Part shown: positions 43,377 to 53,595 of the stretch, piece by piece
How positions within the stretch are numbered: position 1 is the first letter of the stretch
How the letters are laid out: each line of letters starts with the position of its first letter
Origin: Cellulophaga algicola DSM 14237
Lineage (GTDB): Bacteria > Bacteroidota > Bacteroidia > Flavobacteriales > Flavobacteriaceae
Length of the DNA stretch: 64,000 nucleotides
Direction of reading: 5' to 3'
Assembly (NCBI RefSeq): GCF_000186265.1
Contig: NC_014934.1
Coordinates: 4,588,001 to 4,652,000, forward strand
The notes under the pieces: generated by a model
The model's input: only the letters and a program-made list of their open reading frames with translations
Told to the model about the DNA's origin: nothing
Database searches by the model: none
Translations under genes and position numbers: made by a program

Positions 43377-44396
43377 TTATTTTTCTACATAATTAATTCC
43401 ATTCCATATCAATACAGTATCACATTCAATAACAATATCATTTACATTGTTTGTTTTTGATGCTAATACGCCTATTCTTTTTGGAGATCCAATAGCCTCT
43501 ATTTCTAGAGCTTCATTATTTAAAACAATAGTACAGTTGTTTAAAATTCCCCATCGTTCCCAATAGCTACCAGAAATTTGATCCATAACGCCATTGCCAT
43601 CTAAATCATAGGCTATCGTTAAATATTCTGTACCAGCTTCTTGCGATAGAAAATCGCTTGATTTTAATTCTATGAGCGCACTTAATTTATGATCTCCCTT
43701 ACTTTCTACTAATTGAAAATCATGGGTATCAAAAACATACGTTTCTTCCAAATCTTCACATAATGCCGTATTTCCTGCTCCAATAGCATTCGTCTCAACC
43801 ACAAACTGTCTATTCGTATGCTGATCATAATTCAAATTCATTCCACCAAAATAGTATCCTATATCATTGGACCGGTTAAATTCATTGCCGTTAAAAGAGA
43901 AGGTAAATAAAGAATTGCCGCAACAATTTCCTCCACACGCATTAGCTTCTAAAAGCACTTCTTCGTAGCCATCATCATCGTAATCCTGTATCTCTATGAG
44001 ATCAAAGCAAGCTTCATCTTCAAAACTAATGAGCACTGTTTCCTTACCATTCACTGTAGCTATCAATTCTTTATGGAGGTCTTCGCCATCCTTTAGCGTA
44101 TACTTTATTTTATTTCCTGTAAAAAGCTTCAGAAAACCATTAAAAACATAACCTTCTCCTATACTATTAGATTTTACCTTAACCCAGAATCCATTTATAT
44201 GTTCTGTACTAAAAGAAAAATCCGTCTCTTCTAGGAGCACTATTTTTTCATCAAATTCTAGTTTTCCAATTTTTTTGCCCGCTATACTTGGAGTATCTCG
44301 TACTGATAAGCCGCTTTTAGCTGTGACACTATACTCTTTCTGACTAAAAGAATAGAATGAGAAAAATATTAGTACAAGAAAGATTCTATAGTTCAT
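43377..44396 (-). CDS. secreted SH3 protein with FG-GAP-like loops
   Basis: This 339-residue protein has a signal peptide (cleavage near FSQ, residue 19). An N-terminal SH3 domain (about 22-95) has AKSGLSVRDTPSIAGKKIG, FWVKVKS and GYVFNGFLKL. A middle domain has a DYDDDGYEEVLLEANAC loop and a CGGNCCGN cysteine cluster. A second loop, AYDLDGNGVMDQISGSYWER, lies near the C-terminus. Both loops resemble Ca2+-binding FG-GAP loops. It is the first gene of a cluster with the YfaP/TPR protein (16 bp downstream) and the deacetylase. Domain order is inverted relative to the protein at 39451. Confidence 0.78.
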   Translation of the reverse strand: MNYRIFLVLIFFSFYSFSQKEYSVTAKSGLSVRDTPSIAGKKIGKLEFDEKIVLLEETDFSFSTEHINGFWVKVKSNSIGEGYVFNGFLKLFTGNKIKYTLKDGEDLHKELIATVNGKETVLISFEDEACFDLIEIQDYDDDGYEEVLLEANACGGNCCGNSLFTFSFNGNEFNRSNDIGYYFGGMNLNYDQHTNRQFVVETNAIGAGNTALCEDLEETYVFDTHDFQLVESKGDHKLSALIELKSSDFLSQEAGTEYLTIAYDLDGNGVMDQISGSYWERWGILNNCTIVLNNEALEIEAIGSPKRIGVLASKTNNVNDIVIECDTVLIWNGINYVEK

Positions 44397-44479
44397 CTTA
44401 TTTCTTCGTAATTGTTATTAATTGCTCCGGATTTTAGTAGCGTTTAGAATGATTTCCTACTTCTTAAAATTCCAGTACG

Positions 44480-44971
44480 CTACTCATTTGTCTTTACTTT
44501 AATGGGTGTAGCGTTCAATTTATAATTCGTTAAAATTGCTTGAGCTTCCTTACCACTCAATATCTTTAAGTTCGCATTACTAATCGCTTCTTTGTCCGGC
44601 ATCATAGTCCGCATTAAAATTAATTTATAAGCCTCTTTTCTATACTCGAGCTTTTCCGCTCCTGTATGTACTGCTGCATAAGGCTCATAAGCATTGGTCA
44701 TTGCCAGCCATATATTTATTTCATTATCTGGATGCAGGTCTCTTTTAAAGTTTTTGATAGTTTCCTCCAGAGAAATAGGATATACTTCTTCAAAGGTCTG
44801 ATGAATTCTTTTTATATGAGCTAATTGGGTTTCCGTTAAAGAGGAACTACCTGCAGGACTGGGTGTTAAGTCCTCTATTGCGACAAGCTCCACTTTAGGT
44901 TCTGGTGTTGGTTTCTCTTTACACGCTAGTACTGTAATAGCTAGTAAGGCAATAAGAAGGGTCTTTTTCAT
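44480..44971 (-). CDS. lipoprotein of unknown function
   Basis: This 163-residue lipoprotein has lipobox VLAC (C17), a Pro/Glu-rich tether and a helical mature domain (LTETQLAHIKRIHQTFEEVY, ETIKNFKRDLHPDNEINIW). No family recognised. A possible -10 box on the minus strand (TAAGTTTG, 45052-45045) lies about 75 bp upstream, without a matching -33. Confidence 0.7.
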   Translation of the reverse strand: MKKTLLIALLAITVLACKEKPTPEPKVELVAIEDLTPSPAGSSSLTETQLAHIKRIHQTFEEVYPISLEETIKNFKRDLHPDNEINIWLAMTNAYEPYAAVHTGAEKLEYRKEAYKLILMRTMMPDKEAISNANLKILSGKEAQAILTNYKLNATPIKVKTNE

Positions 44972-45230
44972 TGGGTTGGTTTAGGAATACACTAGGTGCA
45001 TGCTGTATAGAACGTAGGATGCAAAAAGATAGTATATTTTCCTACAAACTTAATAGTATCATAAACTATAAGGCTAGTTTTTTAGCGAAACTCTTGTTTT
45101 AAAGGCTTCTAAGGGCAATAATGAAATTTGATTTGTCTATTTATTGAAGAATGAAATACCGAGAGCAAAGCTTCTGAAAGTAATGCGTGGCACATCAATA
45201 AGCGCTAATTAGCAGAATACGCTACGACTA

Positions 45231-45761
45231 TCAATTCGTTTGAATAAAAGTTTTATCTATTTTAAAAGCATAGGCCTTGGGATCAAACTTAAAGCTGGTT
45301 ACGTATAATTTTGAAGGGTTCATAGGGGCTGCTTCTTCATAAGATTGAAAACTTAAAAATCCGTTTTCATCTTTTTCAAAGGTGGCTCCTTTTAGATAAT
45401 CCATAAACACCAACTTATAGTAGTTATCATATTGGTTTAAAAAGATTCCGTACATGCAGCCGCCCGTACCACAAGCGCCCAAATGCACCATAAGATCTAG
45501 TTTGTTATCCCCATTAAAATCGGCATACTTTTCTGGTTCCGTTTTTGCAAAAGAATCAGGCAACTCAAAATCTATTCCTTCGGGAATGGTAATTCTCACA
45601 AAATTCTCGTTATTAATAATATCAAGCCGAAATAAACTATCTGGAAGCTGTACTACAGGAAGATTTTCAACTACTGGTTTCGATTCTTTTTTTGAGGTTT
45701 GACAGCTTGCTAATACTAACAAAAAACAACAAATGACACTATAACTTAAGTAGTTCATCAT
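45231..45761 (-). CDS. lipoprotein with an FG-GAP-like loop
   Basis: ATG 45761 (or 45758) gives a lipoprotein signal peptide with lipobox LASC (C20); the longer frame to 45842 would overlap the acetyltransferase gene. The mature part has ADFNGDNKLDLMVHLGACGT followed by GGCMYGIFLNQ, an FG-GAP/VCBS-type Ca2+ loop with paired Cys/Gly residues, as in the proteins at 31001, 39451 and 43377 but without an SH3 domain. It begins 1 bp after the acetyltransferase stop codon, so they are co-transcribed. Confidence 0.75.
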   Translation of the reverse strand: MMNYLSYSVICCFLLVLASCQTSKKESKPVVENLPVVQLPDSLFRLDIINNENFVRITIPEGIDFELPDSFAKTEPEKYADFNGDNKLDLMVHLGACGTGGCMYGIFLNQYDNYYKLVFMDYLKGATFEKDENGFLSFQSYEEAAPMNPSKLYVTSFKFDPKAYAFKIDKTFIQTN

Positions 45762-45762
45762 A

Positions 45763-46332
45763 TCATTTTCTTTTACGCCACTCCTCGCTAAGGATACTAT
45801 ACATATACGTGCCCGCACTATTGCCGTAAGATTGTATGGCATAATTTCTCAAAAGTCCCTCTCTAACCGCCCCTAACTTTTCTACCGCTTTTTGCGATTT
45901 TAAATTTTTTACATCTATTCGGAACTCTACCCTTCTCAATCCCAATACATCAAAGCAATAGTCTCGGAGAAGCCCTTTGCAATTGCCATTGATACCGGTG
46001 CCTTGAAATTGAGCTCCAATCCACGTCCACCCTATTTCTAATCTTTGATGCGGAAAACTAATAGTTCCAAACATGGTTACGCCAATAGGAGTTTGGTCTT
46101 CCTTGTTTAAAATGAGTAGCGGATACAGCTCTTTATCTTTTTTGGACTTCATACAGAAGTTCATATACTCCACCAAATCAGCTCTATTTTTTACTCTTAC
46201 GCCAAACTCCCCTAACTCCTTATGGTAAGCAATAGTTTCTAAAGCATCAATATCCTGCATTTCTAGAGGACGTAGTACAACGGACTCGTTTTCAAGAAGT
46301 ATAGTGGAGGAGAAAAATTGTGTTGTGTTCAT
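45763..46332 (-). CDS. GNAT N-acetyltransferase (RimJ/RimL-like)
   Basis: This 189-residue protein has the RimJ/RimL pattern: VVLRPLEMQDIDAL near the N-terminus, LEIGWTWIGAQFQGTGING (acetyl-CoA loop) at about 97-115, and LGLRRVEFRIDVKNLKSQKA with VEKLGAVREGLLRNY towards the C-terminus. It probably acetylates a small molecule or protein N-terminus in the cytosol. Its stop codon directly precedes the next lipoprotein start. Confidence 0.9.
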   Translation of the reverse strand: MNTTQFFSSTILLENESVVLRPLEMQDIDALETIAYHKELGEFGVRVKNRADLVEYMNFCMKSKKDKELYPLLILNKEDQTPIGVTMFGTISFPHQRLEIGWTWIGAQFQGTGINGNCKGLLRDYCFDVLGLRRVEFRIDVKNLKSQKAVEKLGAVREGLLRNYAIQSYGNSAGTYMYSILSEEWRKRK

Positions 46333-46421
46333 TATTTATGACTGCTTTCTTTAGGTTTATATTGCTTACTCCTCATGTAATCGATTAATATTTTATCCAT
46401 TAGCGCAAAATTTTACCACAA

Positions 46422-47966
46422 CTACTCCAATCGTAATTCCTGATAGCTAATTTCCCTAAATTCCTTAGCTTGTTTTGGTTGTCTAATTCCTGCCCTGTAA
46501 TACTCTAAAGTAATCGTATCTATATCTGTATTAAAAAAAAATCCACTATAAGGCTTACCATTTTTAAAAACACCTGGCGCTATTTCTTGTCCATCATCAT
46601 CATCATCGAGGAAATTGTATTCAACTCCTGTTTTTACATCGTTCTTATAAATTTCATAGTACGTATAATCTTTATAAGACATCCATTTCTTTTGCATTAC
46701 AATTTTGCCATTTTTATAGTGTAAAACAGTATGATTTTTGTCTTTTATGAATCCCTCAAAAGGTTCATCATCCTTATATACCATAGTGTAAAATATACGA
46801 TCTATATTAGAATAGATACTACTCTCTCCATCTTTCTTGCCGTTTTTATAATAAAAATAAGCGAGCGATTTATTTTTATTGATATCCTTTATCTCTTCAT
46901 AATAAGACTCTTTACCCTCTTTTAAGCCATCTTTTAAGGTAGAAACAACACTAGCCTGACGGTTATTAAAATAGGTGACAAACTGAAAAGTTCCATCGTG
47001 AGGTTCTTCATTTACAAAATTACCCTCTGTAAAAATTGAGTCTTTTAAATACGTTTTGATATTTTTTATTTTTCCTTCTTTATAGGTTTCTATATAATAT
47101 AATTCGTCTTCTGACTCTTCTGATAAACGGCTATCCGTATTAAAAAAAGAACCATTAAATGGGCTCCCATATTTTGTAATTCCTTTATAAAGAATTTCAC
47201 CACTTTTATCAAAAAATAGTTCCTCATCTGAGGGTTTTGCATAGCTACGAAAAATATCTTTTATATGTTTTATCCCAAGGACATACCCACATTTTTTAGA
47301 AGGATAAAATTTGATTTTCTTTTCCCTTACAATTTCTCCGCTCTTGTTGTAATAAACTATGCTATTATTACGCTTATCGCTGATATCTCGATACTCTTCA
47401 TAGGCTACTTGGTTTGTATCTTCATATAACAACTTTCGTTCTATAAGTTTCCCTTCTTTATAAGTTGTAAAACAATTTGTTACTCCTTCAATTGGTCTAT
47501 CATTTTCATAAACGCAAGAGGTAATTATTTCCCCATTGTCATCATAGTAATTAGAAATACCATTTAGGCCTCCCATAAAATAATGTTCTTCCCTGTAAAT
47601 CTTACCATTTTCATAGTACTCTTTATAATCCCCATATTGCAAACCATCAGGAGCTATGTTACTATTTAAAAAGTAATGAGCAATTTGTTGTAAATTTCCA
47701 TTTTCATGAAACCATTTTACTTCTTCTACTAAAATACTTTCATCTTCCTTTCTTGCCCAACCTATCATTTGTGGCGCTCCAGAGATATAATAATCTTTAA
47801 TCAATACTAAATTATCTTTTTCTTCTAGTGGTAAATTACGATAATAAGCAGCAGCATCCTTTGTGGTTTGCTCCCAATTGGTATTAAAATATATTGTTTC
47901 TTTTACTTGACTATATGCTATATTGAAAAGTAAAACGCTAAATATTGTAAGTATGATTTTTCCCAT
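46422..47966 (-). CDS. secreted MORN/YwqK-like repeat protein
   Basis: This 514-residue protein has a signal peptide (cleavage near AYS, residue 19) and at least ten YwqK/MORN-2-like repeats of the form W/Y-x-x-N-G-x-L/I-x-x-x (WFHENGNLQQIAHYF, YYENGKIYREEHYFMGG, YYDDNGEIITSCVYEN, FYYKNGKKDGESSIY). Such beta-repeat solenoids are common in secreted Flavobacteriia proteins. The YwqK name links to a putative antitoxin in Bacillus, but no toxin is adjacent and the protein is exported, so that role is not supported. Confidence 0.82.
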   Translation of the reverse strand: MGKIILTIFSVLLFNIAYSQVKETIYFNTNWEQTTKDAAAYYRNLPLEEKDNLVLIKDYYISGAPQMIGWARKEDESILVEEVKWFHENGNLQQIAHYFLNSNIAPDGLQYGDYKEYYENGKIYREEHYFMGGLNGISNYYDDNGEIITSCVYENDRPIEGVTNCFTTYKEGKLIERKLLYEDTNQVAYEEYRDISDKRNNSIVYYNKSGEIVREKKIKFYPSKKCGYVLGIKHIKDIFRSYAKPSDEELFFDKSGEILYKGITKYGSPFNGSFFNTDSRLSEESEDELYYIETYKEGKIKNIKTYLKDSIFTEGNFVNEEPHDGTFQFVTYFNNRQASVVSTLKDGLKEGKESYYEEIKDINKNKSLAYFYYKNGKKDGESSIYSNIDRIFYTMVYKDDEPFEGFIKDKNHTVLHYKNGKIVMQKKWMSYKDYTYYEIYKNDVKTGVEYNFLDDDDDGQEIAPGVFKNGKPYSGFFFNTDIDTITLEYYRAGIRQPKQAKEFREISYQELRLE

Positions 47967-48142
47967 TTTTAAATTGAATACGATTAAATTTTATAATTAT
48001 GTTTACTTTGAGAAGTAGTCTATTTATTAAATACTGTCACTTTTTACATTTACATATAAATATCTTTTAACTATATTTAATACCTTTATTTAACAGAAGT
48101 TTTTTTTCTTCAAAAAGGTTTCACTAAAAACTTATGTATCTC

Positions 48143-48877
48143 TTATTTATTAACCTTTGCTGTTTTTAATATATCATTCCAATTTTGCATGTTTTGAAAT
48201 CCATAAGAAGGGATAGCACTAAATAGTACAAATACAAAAGTATCCGTATCTTCTCCAAAATCAATTACATTAAAAGAGTATAGGTTTTTATTCGTTTTTA
48301 AGTCGGCCGTATAAATAGCTTGGTACATGGTCTGTTCATCATATTTTTGGGTATATACATCCACTTCCATTTTAACATTCTCTCTTCTAGACATAATGTC
48401 TTTAATATACATATTTAGAACTTCTTTTTTAGTTGTTCCTGTTTTTAAGTCTATACTTTCGAGAACAAATACACTCATATAAGCCTCTCCATCTGTGCAT
48501 TGCAAATCGAAAAGGTCTTGTTTTTCATCTGTCCAATTATCTAATAAAAATTCTACTTTTCCTTTTTTTGTTTTATGAACAACAAGATTATCATTTGAAT
48601 TATCATCGGTTAGCAAACAAGAAACTGCAATTTCTTTAATTTCTTCTGGTTTCATTTTTTTTGATTCTGCTATATTGGGATGCTTCTCTATCATTTTATT
48701 TAGCATACAATTACACATATCCTCTGCTATAGCTTCAGAAAATCTACTTTGATTTGCATTTAAGCAACCTATAATAAATTCTTTTTTATCTTCCTCTGAC
48801 CATTTTTTTTGACTACAAGAATAAATTGATAATGATGCGATTAATAATAATCCAAACTTAGTTTTTAATAGTTTCAT
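48143..48877 (-). CDS. lipoprotein with four-cysteine helical domain plus PsbP-like domain
   Basis: This 244-residue lipoprotein has lipobox IYSC (C21). The first half of the mature protein has C-x16-C-x-C-x29-C in WSEEDKKEFIIGC, DMCNCMLNKM and EIKEIAVSC. That is the same spacing and sequence context as the 94-residue lipoprotein at 6608-6892, which is therefore a single-domain paralogue. The second half (about 110-244) is a beta-alpha domain reminiscent of PsbP or DUF-type secreted domains (YQAIYTADLKTNKNLYSFNV). Function unknown. Confidence 0.78.
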   Translation of the reverse strand: MKLLKTKFGLLLIASLSIYSCSQKKWSEEDKKEFIIGCLNANQSRFSEAIAEDMCNCMLNKMIEKHPNIAESKKMKPEEIKEIAVSCLLTDDNSNDNLVVHKTKKGKVEFLLDNWTDEKQDLFDLQCTDGEAYMSVFVLESIDLKTGTTKKEVLNMYIKDIMSRRENVKMEVDVYTQKYDEQTMYQAIYTADLKTNKNLYSFNVIDFGEDTDTFVFVLFSAIPSYGFQNMQNWNDILKTAKVNK

Positions 48878-49236
48878 TTTTTATTATTGTTTTTGAGGGC
48901 CTTATTACTAGGAATAGTAGGAAGATAAAATTAGATACTATGGTTTTTGTTTAAAACGTAAGATATAAAAATATAGTGTATTTTCTACCAAACATAAAGA
49001 AGTCTCAAAAAAACCAGTGGTATTTTTTTACGAGGGCATTCAAAAAAGCATCTAGAAGGTTCCGAGAAAAATTGATGTACTTCCGGTTTTAGCCAAAGCC
49101 TAAACATTTTGTCTTTTCACCTCTTTTCTCTTATAAAGCTAAATAAAGAGATATGGTATATGTTGTTCACAGTTTTAAACTTTAGCTTCAGCATAAAATT
49201 CGTATTACTTATAGTTTTTATTACCGTAGTATTTTC
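48878..49236. other. intergenic stretch, nothing recognised
   Basis: AT-rich sequence between the four-cysteine lipoprotein and the next lipoprotein. A short plus-strand frame (49109-49324) encodes only a hydrophobic run and overlaps the next gene antisense, so it is not taken as real. No clear promoter, terminator or repeat was found. Confidence 0.45.
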
Positions 49237-49755
49237 TTATTGCCTTCTAAGATATTTATTATGGGCTCTTTTACTCCTAAAAATGGTATCTATTCCTACG
49301 GTTTCGGCTGATGATTCTGTATGAATAATTATTTCGCGGATGTCTCCAGAGTTAAAATTTAAATTTTCAAAGTTCAACCTTGGAGTCCTGCCATATTTAT
49401 AGGGTATGATTTTTAATGTGTATGATCCACTGCCCATCATTTTTTCAAAATCACCATTAGAATCCGTGATTGCTTTAAATTCTTTATTGTTTTCTTTATT
49501 TATAAAGATTAGTTCCATCCCTTTTCCAGCAGGCGATTTATAATCACTCACCTTTCCGGTAATAAAAACAACTGTCGTATCTGCCATACCTTTCAAAGTA
49601 TTTTCTTTAATCTCACCCAAAAAAGCCGGTTGGAATATAGCTATATTAGCGGCATAAGGTTTTTGTAATATGCAAGAATAAAAACTAATTGACATCAATA
49701 AAACTAAAAAACAATAGCGGATAAAAATCTTTCTGTTTGAAATGTATTTTTTCAT
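49237..49755 (-). CDS. lipoprotein with carboxypeptidase-regulatory-like beta-sandwich
   Basis: The open frame runs to 49848, but ATG 49755 gives a lipoprotein signal peptide (FLVLLMSISFYSC, C28). The mature part has a single CarboxypepD_reg-like domain: VVFITGKVSDYKSPAGKGME, then KAITDSNGDFEKMMGSGSYT with LKIIPYKYG. This fold is typically a stalk in surface proteins. It ends SKRAHNKYLRRQ. No operon partner is evident. Confidence 0.72.
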   Translation of the reverse strand: MKKYISNRKIFIRYCFLVLLMSISFYSCILQKPYAANIAIFQPAFLGEIKENTLKGMADTTVVFITGKVSDYKSPAGKGMELIFINKENNKEFKAITDSNGDFEKMMGSGSYTLKIIPYKYGRTPRLNFENLNFNSGDIREIIIHTESSAETVGIDTIFRSKRAHNKYLRRQ

Positions 49756-49868
49756 TGTACTTACAAGGTTTTTGCCCTTAATACTGCGAAGGCACGGAAC
49801 TATTTTTTTCTTTGTACCTAAGCACGTAATAAAGCTTTTTTGATTCACTTTTTTATGACTAACTCTAA

Positions 49869-50231
49869 CTAAAAGCCTATCCTCATAGTACCTATAATAA
49901 ATTCAAAATAGAGTCCAAAATATAGCATCATAAAACCAATCAAAAACACTATAAATGAGCGTAAATTTTTCATATCAAAACCGTTAACTATAAATGTTAA
50001 AATGGTAAGAATTGCATAAAACAGTAGTGAATATGGAACCTCAAGTAATAAATATTCAGCAAAATTTAAATGTAAAAATAGTAAAGAGAGCCATAGGCTT
50101 AGTATAGGAACAGCCATACAGATGCTGGCTCTAATAATGAGCCAACCTATGCGCTCTTTAGATAACAACACTACTCCTAGCATACACATAATCCCTATAG
50201 TAATAAAAAAATATCCAATTAGATGTTCCAT
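49869..50231 (-). CDS. four-helix membrane protein, unknown
   Basis: This 120-residue, very hydrophobic protein has about four transmembrane helices (approximately 5-25, 33-53, 60-85 and 90-113). No conserved polar motif that would reveal a function was seen. It lies 21 bp upstream of the open frame containing the preceding lipoprotein, on the same strand. Confidence 0.6.
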   Translation of the reverse strand: MEHLIGYFFITIGIMCMLGVVLLSKERIGWLIIRASICMAVPILSLWLSLLFLHLNFAEYLLLEVPYSLLFYAILTILTFIVNGFDMKNLRSFIVFLIGFMMLYFGLYFEFIIGTMRIGF

Positions 50232-50463
50232 TAATCTTCTATTTATACTTGAATTTTATTTCTATCAATTTTTTTTTATTGAACCAGATTATTATTAAAA
50301 ACTATTTTGCATTACTCCTTTTCTCAGTGACAAGAAATCTCCATACGGATGTCATAAGAATTCTCTAATATACTACTATCTCAATTCTTTATTGCACGCT
50401 ATCATTTCTAAGTTGTAAAGCCTATACCCCTCCCCGTGACCCATATATCATTAGTTGGACTCG

Positions 50464-51126
50464 TTACGCCAAACCAAAGTAAATGCAAATTAAAGCAAAA
50501 GTGTCAAAAAAGCCGTGAACGGCAATGATAAACCACAAATCGTATTTACGCAAGTAGAATATTAAGGCTAAGAGCGATCCCACAAACCCAGCAACAAGCT
50601 GCCCTGTAATTCCTTGATAACTATGCATAAAACCAAAAAAACAAGCAAATAGGACGATATTAAGGATTATACTGACTTTACTATCCCCAAAGAATTTTAC
50701 AAATTGCCGCATAAAATACCCGCGAAAGATAATTTCCTCCCCAAATCCTGCAGTAGCCCACACTACCAATAAAGCAATTAAACAAGATGGAAGATTTCCT
50801 TCTAGTTGCTCAAAGCTTGAATAATCTATAGGAACCCCTGTGAGTTTTGTTATTCCAGGAACCACAGCAAAGACATAAAAAGCAAAGAGTCCTAGTGCTA
50901 TTAATGGAGCAAGTACAAAGATGTTTTTTAGCGTGAATTTTTCACGTTGAAATCCAAGCGCTGAAAATAGTTTGCCCTTATATTCTATATAATTCGCTAT
51001 TATGATTAGTATAGAAATTACGATATTTTCTATCATACCAATTTGGAGCGGTCCAAACCATATAAAGTAGATGATGGCAAGGGTACATAATGGAATTAAT
51101 GTTTGTCTTAAGGTGATTTTGTTCAT
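50464..51126 (-). CDS. CPBP-family intramembrane metalloprotease
   Basis: This 220-residue membrane protein has about seven helices and the Abi/CPBP motifs: EEIIFR (E130, E131, R135), FGFMHSYQG (H168) and HGFFDTF (H204, D208). These residues form the active site of the CaaX prenyl-protease-like family. Bacterial members are involved in peptide maturation or self-immunity, but here no bacteriocin gene is adjacent. The LytTR membrane regulator gene lies 123 bp upstream on the same strand. Confidence 0.9.
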   Translation of the reverse strand: MNKITLRQTLIPLCTLAIIYFIWFGPLQIGMIENIVISILIIIANYIEYKGKLFSALGFQREKFTLKNIFVLAPLIALGLFAFYVFAVVPGITKLTGVPIDYSSFEQLEGNLPSCLIALLVVWATAGFGEEIIFRGYFMRQFVKFFGDSKVSIILNIVLFACFFGFMHSYQGITGQLVAGFVGSLLALIFYLRKYDLWFIIAVHGFFDTFALICIYFGLA

Positions 51127-51249
51127 GGTATTCTTTTTAATTTCTAAGCGAAATAAGGAACAAAATCTTTAAGAATCTCTTTAAAACAGGGCGTTCTTAC
51201 TGAATGGTCGTAAATTTAGAACTGAATAGTCGGTCGTTGTAAGCATCTT

Positions 51250-52086
51250 TTATGAAATCCAATCCATAAATGCTTTTCGCTTATAGCGACTGATCGTAAT
51301 TTCTTTAATTGCATTGTTCTCAACAGAAGTTTTTAAACGAACACGCAACTTACCATTTTCAATTTTTTCAATTTGATCTACAGCATCTTTATGAATGATA
51401 ATTTGCCGGTTAGCTCTTAAAAACAATTGATCATTTAATCTTTCTTCGAGCTCATTTAATGTAAAATCGGTATTGATTGTTTTTCCGGCATTTTGAACAG
51501 CGTACACAATTTTGTTTTCACTGTAAAAGCACGCAATATTTTCATAGGTGAGTTTGGTTGTTTTTGCACCGCTTTCAATGGTGATTTCAGCATCTTTTAT
51601 AGATAACTGATATAAATTGTATAGGTCTTGTGCATACAGTAAGCCTATCAAAATAAAACTTAATACTAAAGTGATTAGCAAACCGATGACCAAATAATAG
51701 AGCTCCGTTTGGCCACGTGTAACTATGTTTAAAATAATATTGACGGGAATATACATGAGTGTAGTATATACTAGCGTAGAAGCCATAAACCATACAATCG
51801 TGACAATTTCTACCTTTTTAGAAAAATGCTTTTTCTTGTAATATTTAAAATTAAGTTCCGCTATGATTCCTATGAAAATGCATAAGGCTATAGAAGATAA
51901 AAAACCTTCTAAGGGGAAGCTATACGAATCCCCATCTGGAAAACTATCTCGTGATGCTAAATGATTTATCACTAAAGAGAAAATTGCCACTACTAGTACT
52001 TTCTGAAACCAAGGCCATGCAGCACTGCTGATGACGGTATGCCAGAATGGTTTTATCGTATTCTTGGTGGGTCCTGTAGTACTCAT
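51250..52086 (-). CDS. membrane-anchored LytTR-family transcriptional regulator
   Basis: This 278-residue protein has four transmembrane helices in the first about 160 residues. A LytTR DNA-binding domain follows (about 172-278), with TYENIACFYSENKIVYAV, FLRANRQIIIHKDAVDQIEK and ISRYKRKAFMDWI. It has no receiver domain, so it probably senses a membrane signal directly. The CPBP protease gene 123 bp downstream on the same strand may be its target (inference). It is the third LytTR-type signalling unit in the window. Confidence 0.88.
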   Translation of the reverse strand: MSTTGPTKNTIKPFWHTVISSAAWPWFQKVLVVAIFSLVINHLASRDSFPDGDSYSFPLEGFLSSIALCIFIGIIAELNFKYYKKKHFSKKVEIVTIVWFMASTLVYTTLMYIPVNIILNIVTRGQTELYYLVIGLLITLVLSFILIGLLYAQDLYNLYQLSIKDAEITIESGAKTTKLTYENIACFYSENKIVYAVQNAGKTINTDFTLNELEERLNDQLFLRANRQIIIHKDAVDQIEKIENGKLRVRLKTSVENNAIKEITISRYKRKAFMDWIS

Positions 52087-52134
52087 GAATTAGAAACTCT
52101 TTTTTAGTCCACCTATCTCAGGATGCGGTTTTAC

Positions 52135-52341
52135 TGTTGCAAGCTAACGTTAAATATAAGAAATAGTAGGGCAGGTAATTAGCGATACATTTCGAATTTA
52201 TACTTAGCCAAATATAAATATTTTGGTTTCTCTTTTCTATCATAAACGCCAAATTTTATATTTAGCGGACTTTGTTAATATGCACAGAATTTTCGATTAA
52301 ACCACAAACGCCCTATGTTTTTTATACACTTTTGGCAACTG
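52135..52341. repeat. intergenic repeat, boundary type A
   Basis: This stretch begins CTGTTGCAAGCTAACG and ends TTTTGGCAACTGG. It resembles 58891-59096 in internal motifs (ATATAAGAA; TTAGCGGACTTTGTTAAT versus TTGGCGGACTTTATTAAT) and its right part also resembles 57540-57611. All three lie just 3' of minus-strand accessory genes. CAAC/GTTG-type ends with a palindromic tendency resemble cassette-boundary repeats. Confidence 0.55.
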
Positions 52342-53595
52342 GATTTTTTCAATTTTCAAGGTAAGGTAAAATGTATTTTTTTAAAATTGCTTCTGGTTGT
52401 TGTGTTTTTCCATTTCTATAATTTCCTGATGTAATAACAACAACTACTTTTAAATAAGGAATAACAAAAATATACTGTCCACCAGCTCCTCTTGCTTCAA
52501 TAGATTTTATGTTCTTTTCGTTAACTTGATAAATGTTATGCCACCATAAATAACCATAACCGTTTTTATCAACTACATTCTCTAAATTACGATAGTTTTT
52601 AAAGGTGTTTTCAACCCATTTTTTAGATATCACACGTTTTGATTTTCTCTTTCCTTTATTAAGATAAAGTTCGCCGAATTTCAACATATCTTTAGGGGTA
52701 AGATACATTCCTCCACCAAAATATGGTTTATCTTTTAAGTCGGATTGAATAATGTAATTTGAAATTCCTAGTTTTTGAAATAAAAACTTATCAATAAACA
52801 ATTCTAAAGGTTCAGAAACGACTGAATCCATAGCAACGCCAAGTAAAGCTGGGTTTGCTGAGCCATAATTTGCTTTAGTGTTTGGTTTATGTATCATTGG
52901 CGCTTTTAGAATTGCTTCAATCCAATCTGGTGTTCTTTGATAATTTTGCTCTGTTGCAGAAGATTTTGGATTTGCATTTATACCATAATCAATAGCATCT
53001 ATACCAGAGCTCATTGTTAATAGACTCTGAATATCAATTTTAGTTTTTAGACTATCTTTATGTATTTGATATTTTTTAGGTAAAAAATCAAAAATAGATT
53101 GCTCAACATTTTTAAATAATGATTTGTCTTTTGCAATTCCAACTATTGAAGATGAAATACTTTTAGATGCTGAACGCATATCGTGTGGGATGTTTGCATT
53201 GTAGCCATCAAAGTAATTTTCATATATAATTTTTCCTTTTTTTGAAATTAAAACGGAATGTGTATTAGGTAATGAATCCTTTGAAATAAGTTTTTCCATT
53301 TCGGTAAGTTGTAGAATAGAAGTTTTATTGTCATTTTTAAAACCACCAATTTCCCAATCTGTTGTAGATTTGGTTAAACCTATCTGTGTAAGTAAATTGT
53401 TTCCTAAATAGATATCTAATAGTATTTCATTTGTGGCTAACTTTCCTTTAAACTGCAAGCCTGTTTTAAAATCGGTAAACGAAATCGAGTCATTTTCTTT
53501 TTTAAAATTGTCACACCAAGTTCCTGTAAATCGGTTATCTCCAAAAATTGGATAAGCTTCATATTCATTTCCTGCTCCATTTTCAACACTTAAAT

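Noticed and set aside
46422-47966. YwqK-type antitoxin of a toxin-antitoxin system
   Set aside because: The protein is exported and there is no adjacent toxin. The similarity is only to the MORN-like repeat.
49109-49324. Plus-strand open frame of 71 codons
   Set aside because: It is a hydrophobic, low-complexity translation that overlaps a real minus-strand lipoprotein gene antisense, with no promoter evidence.
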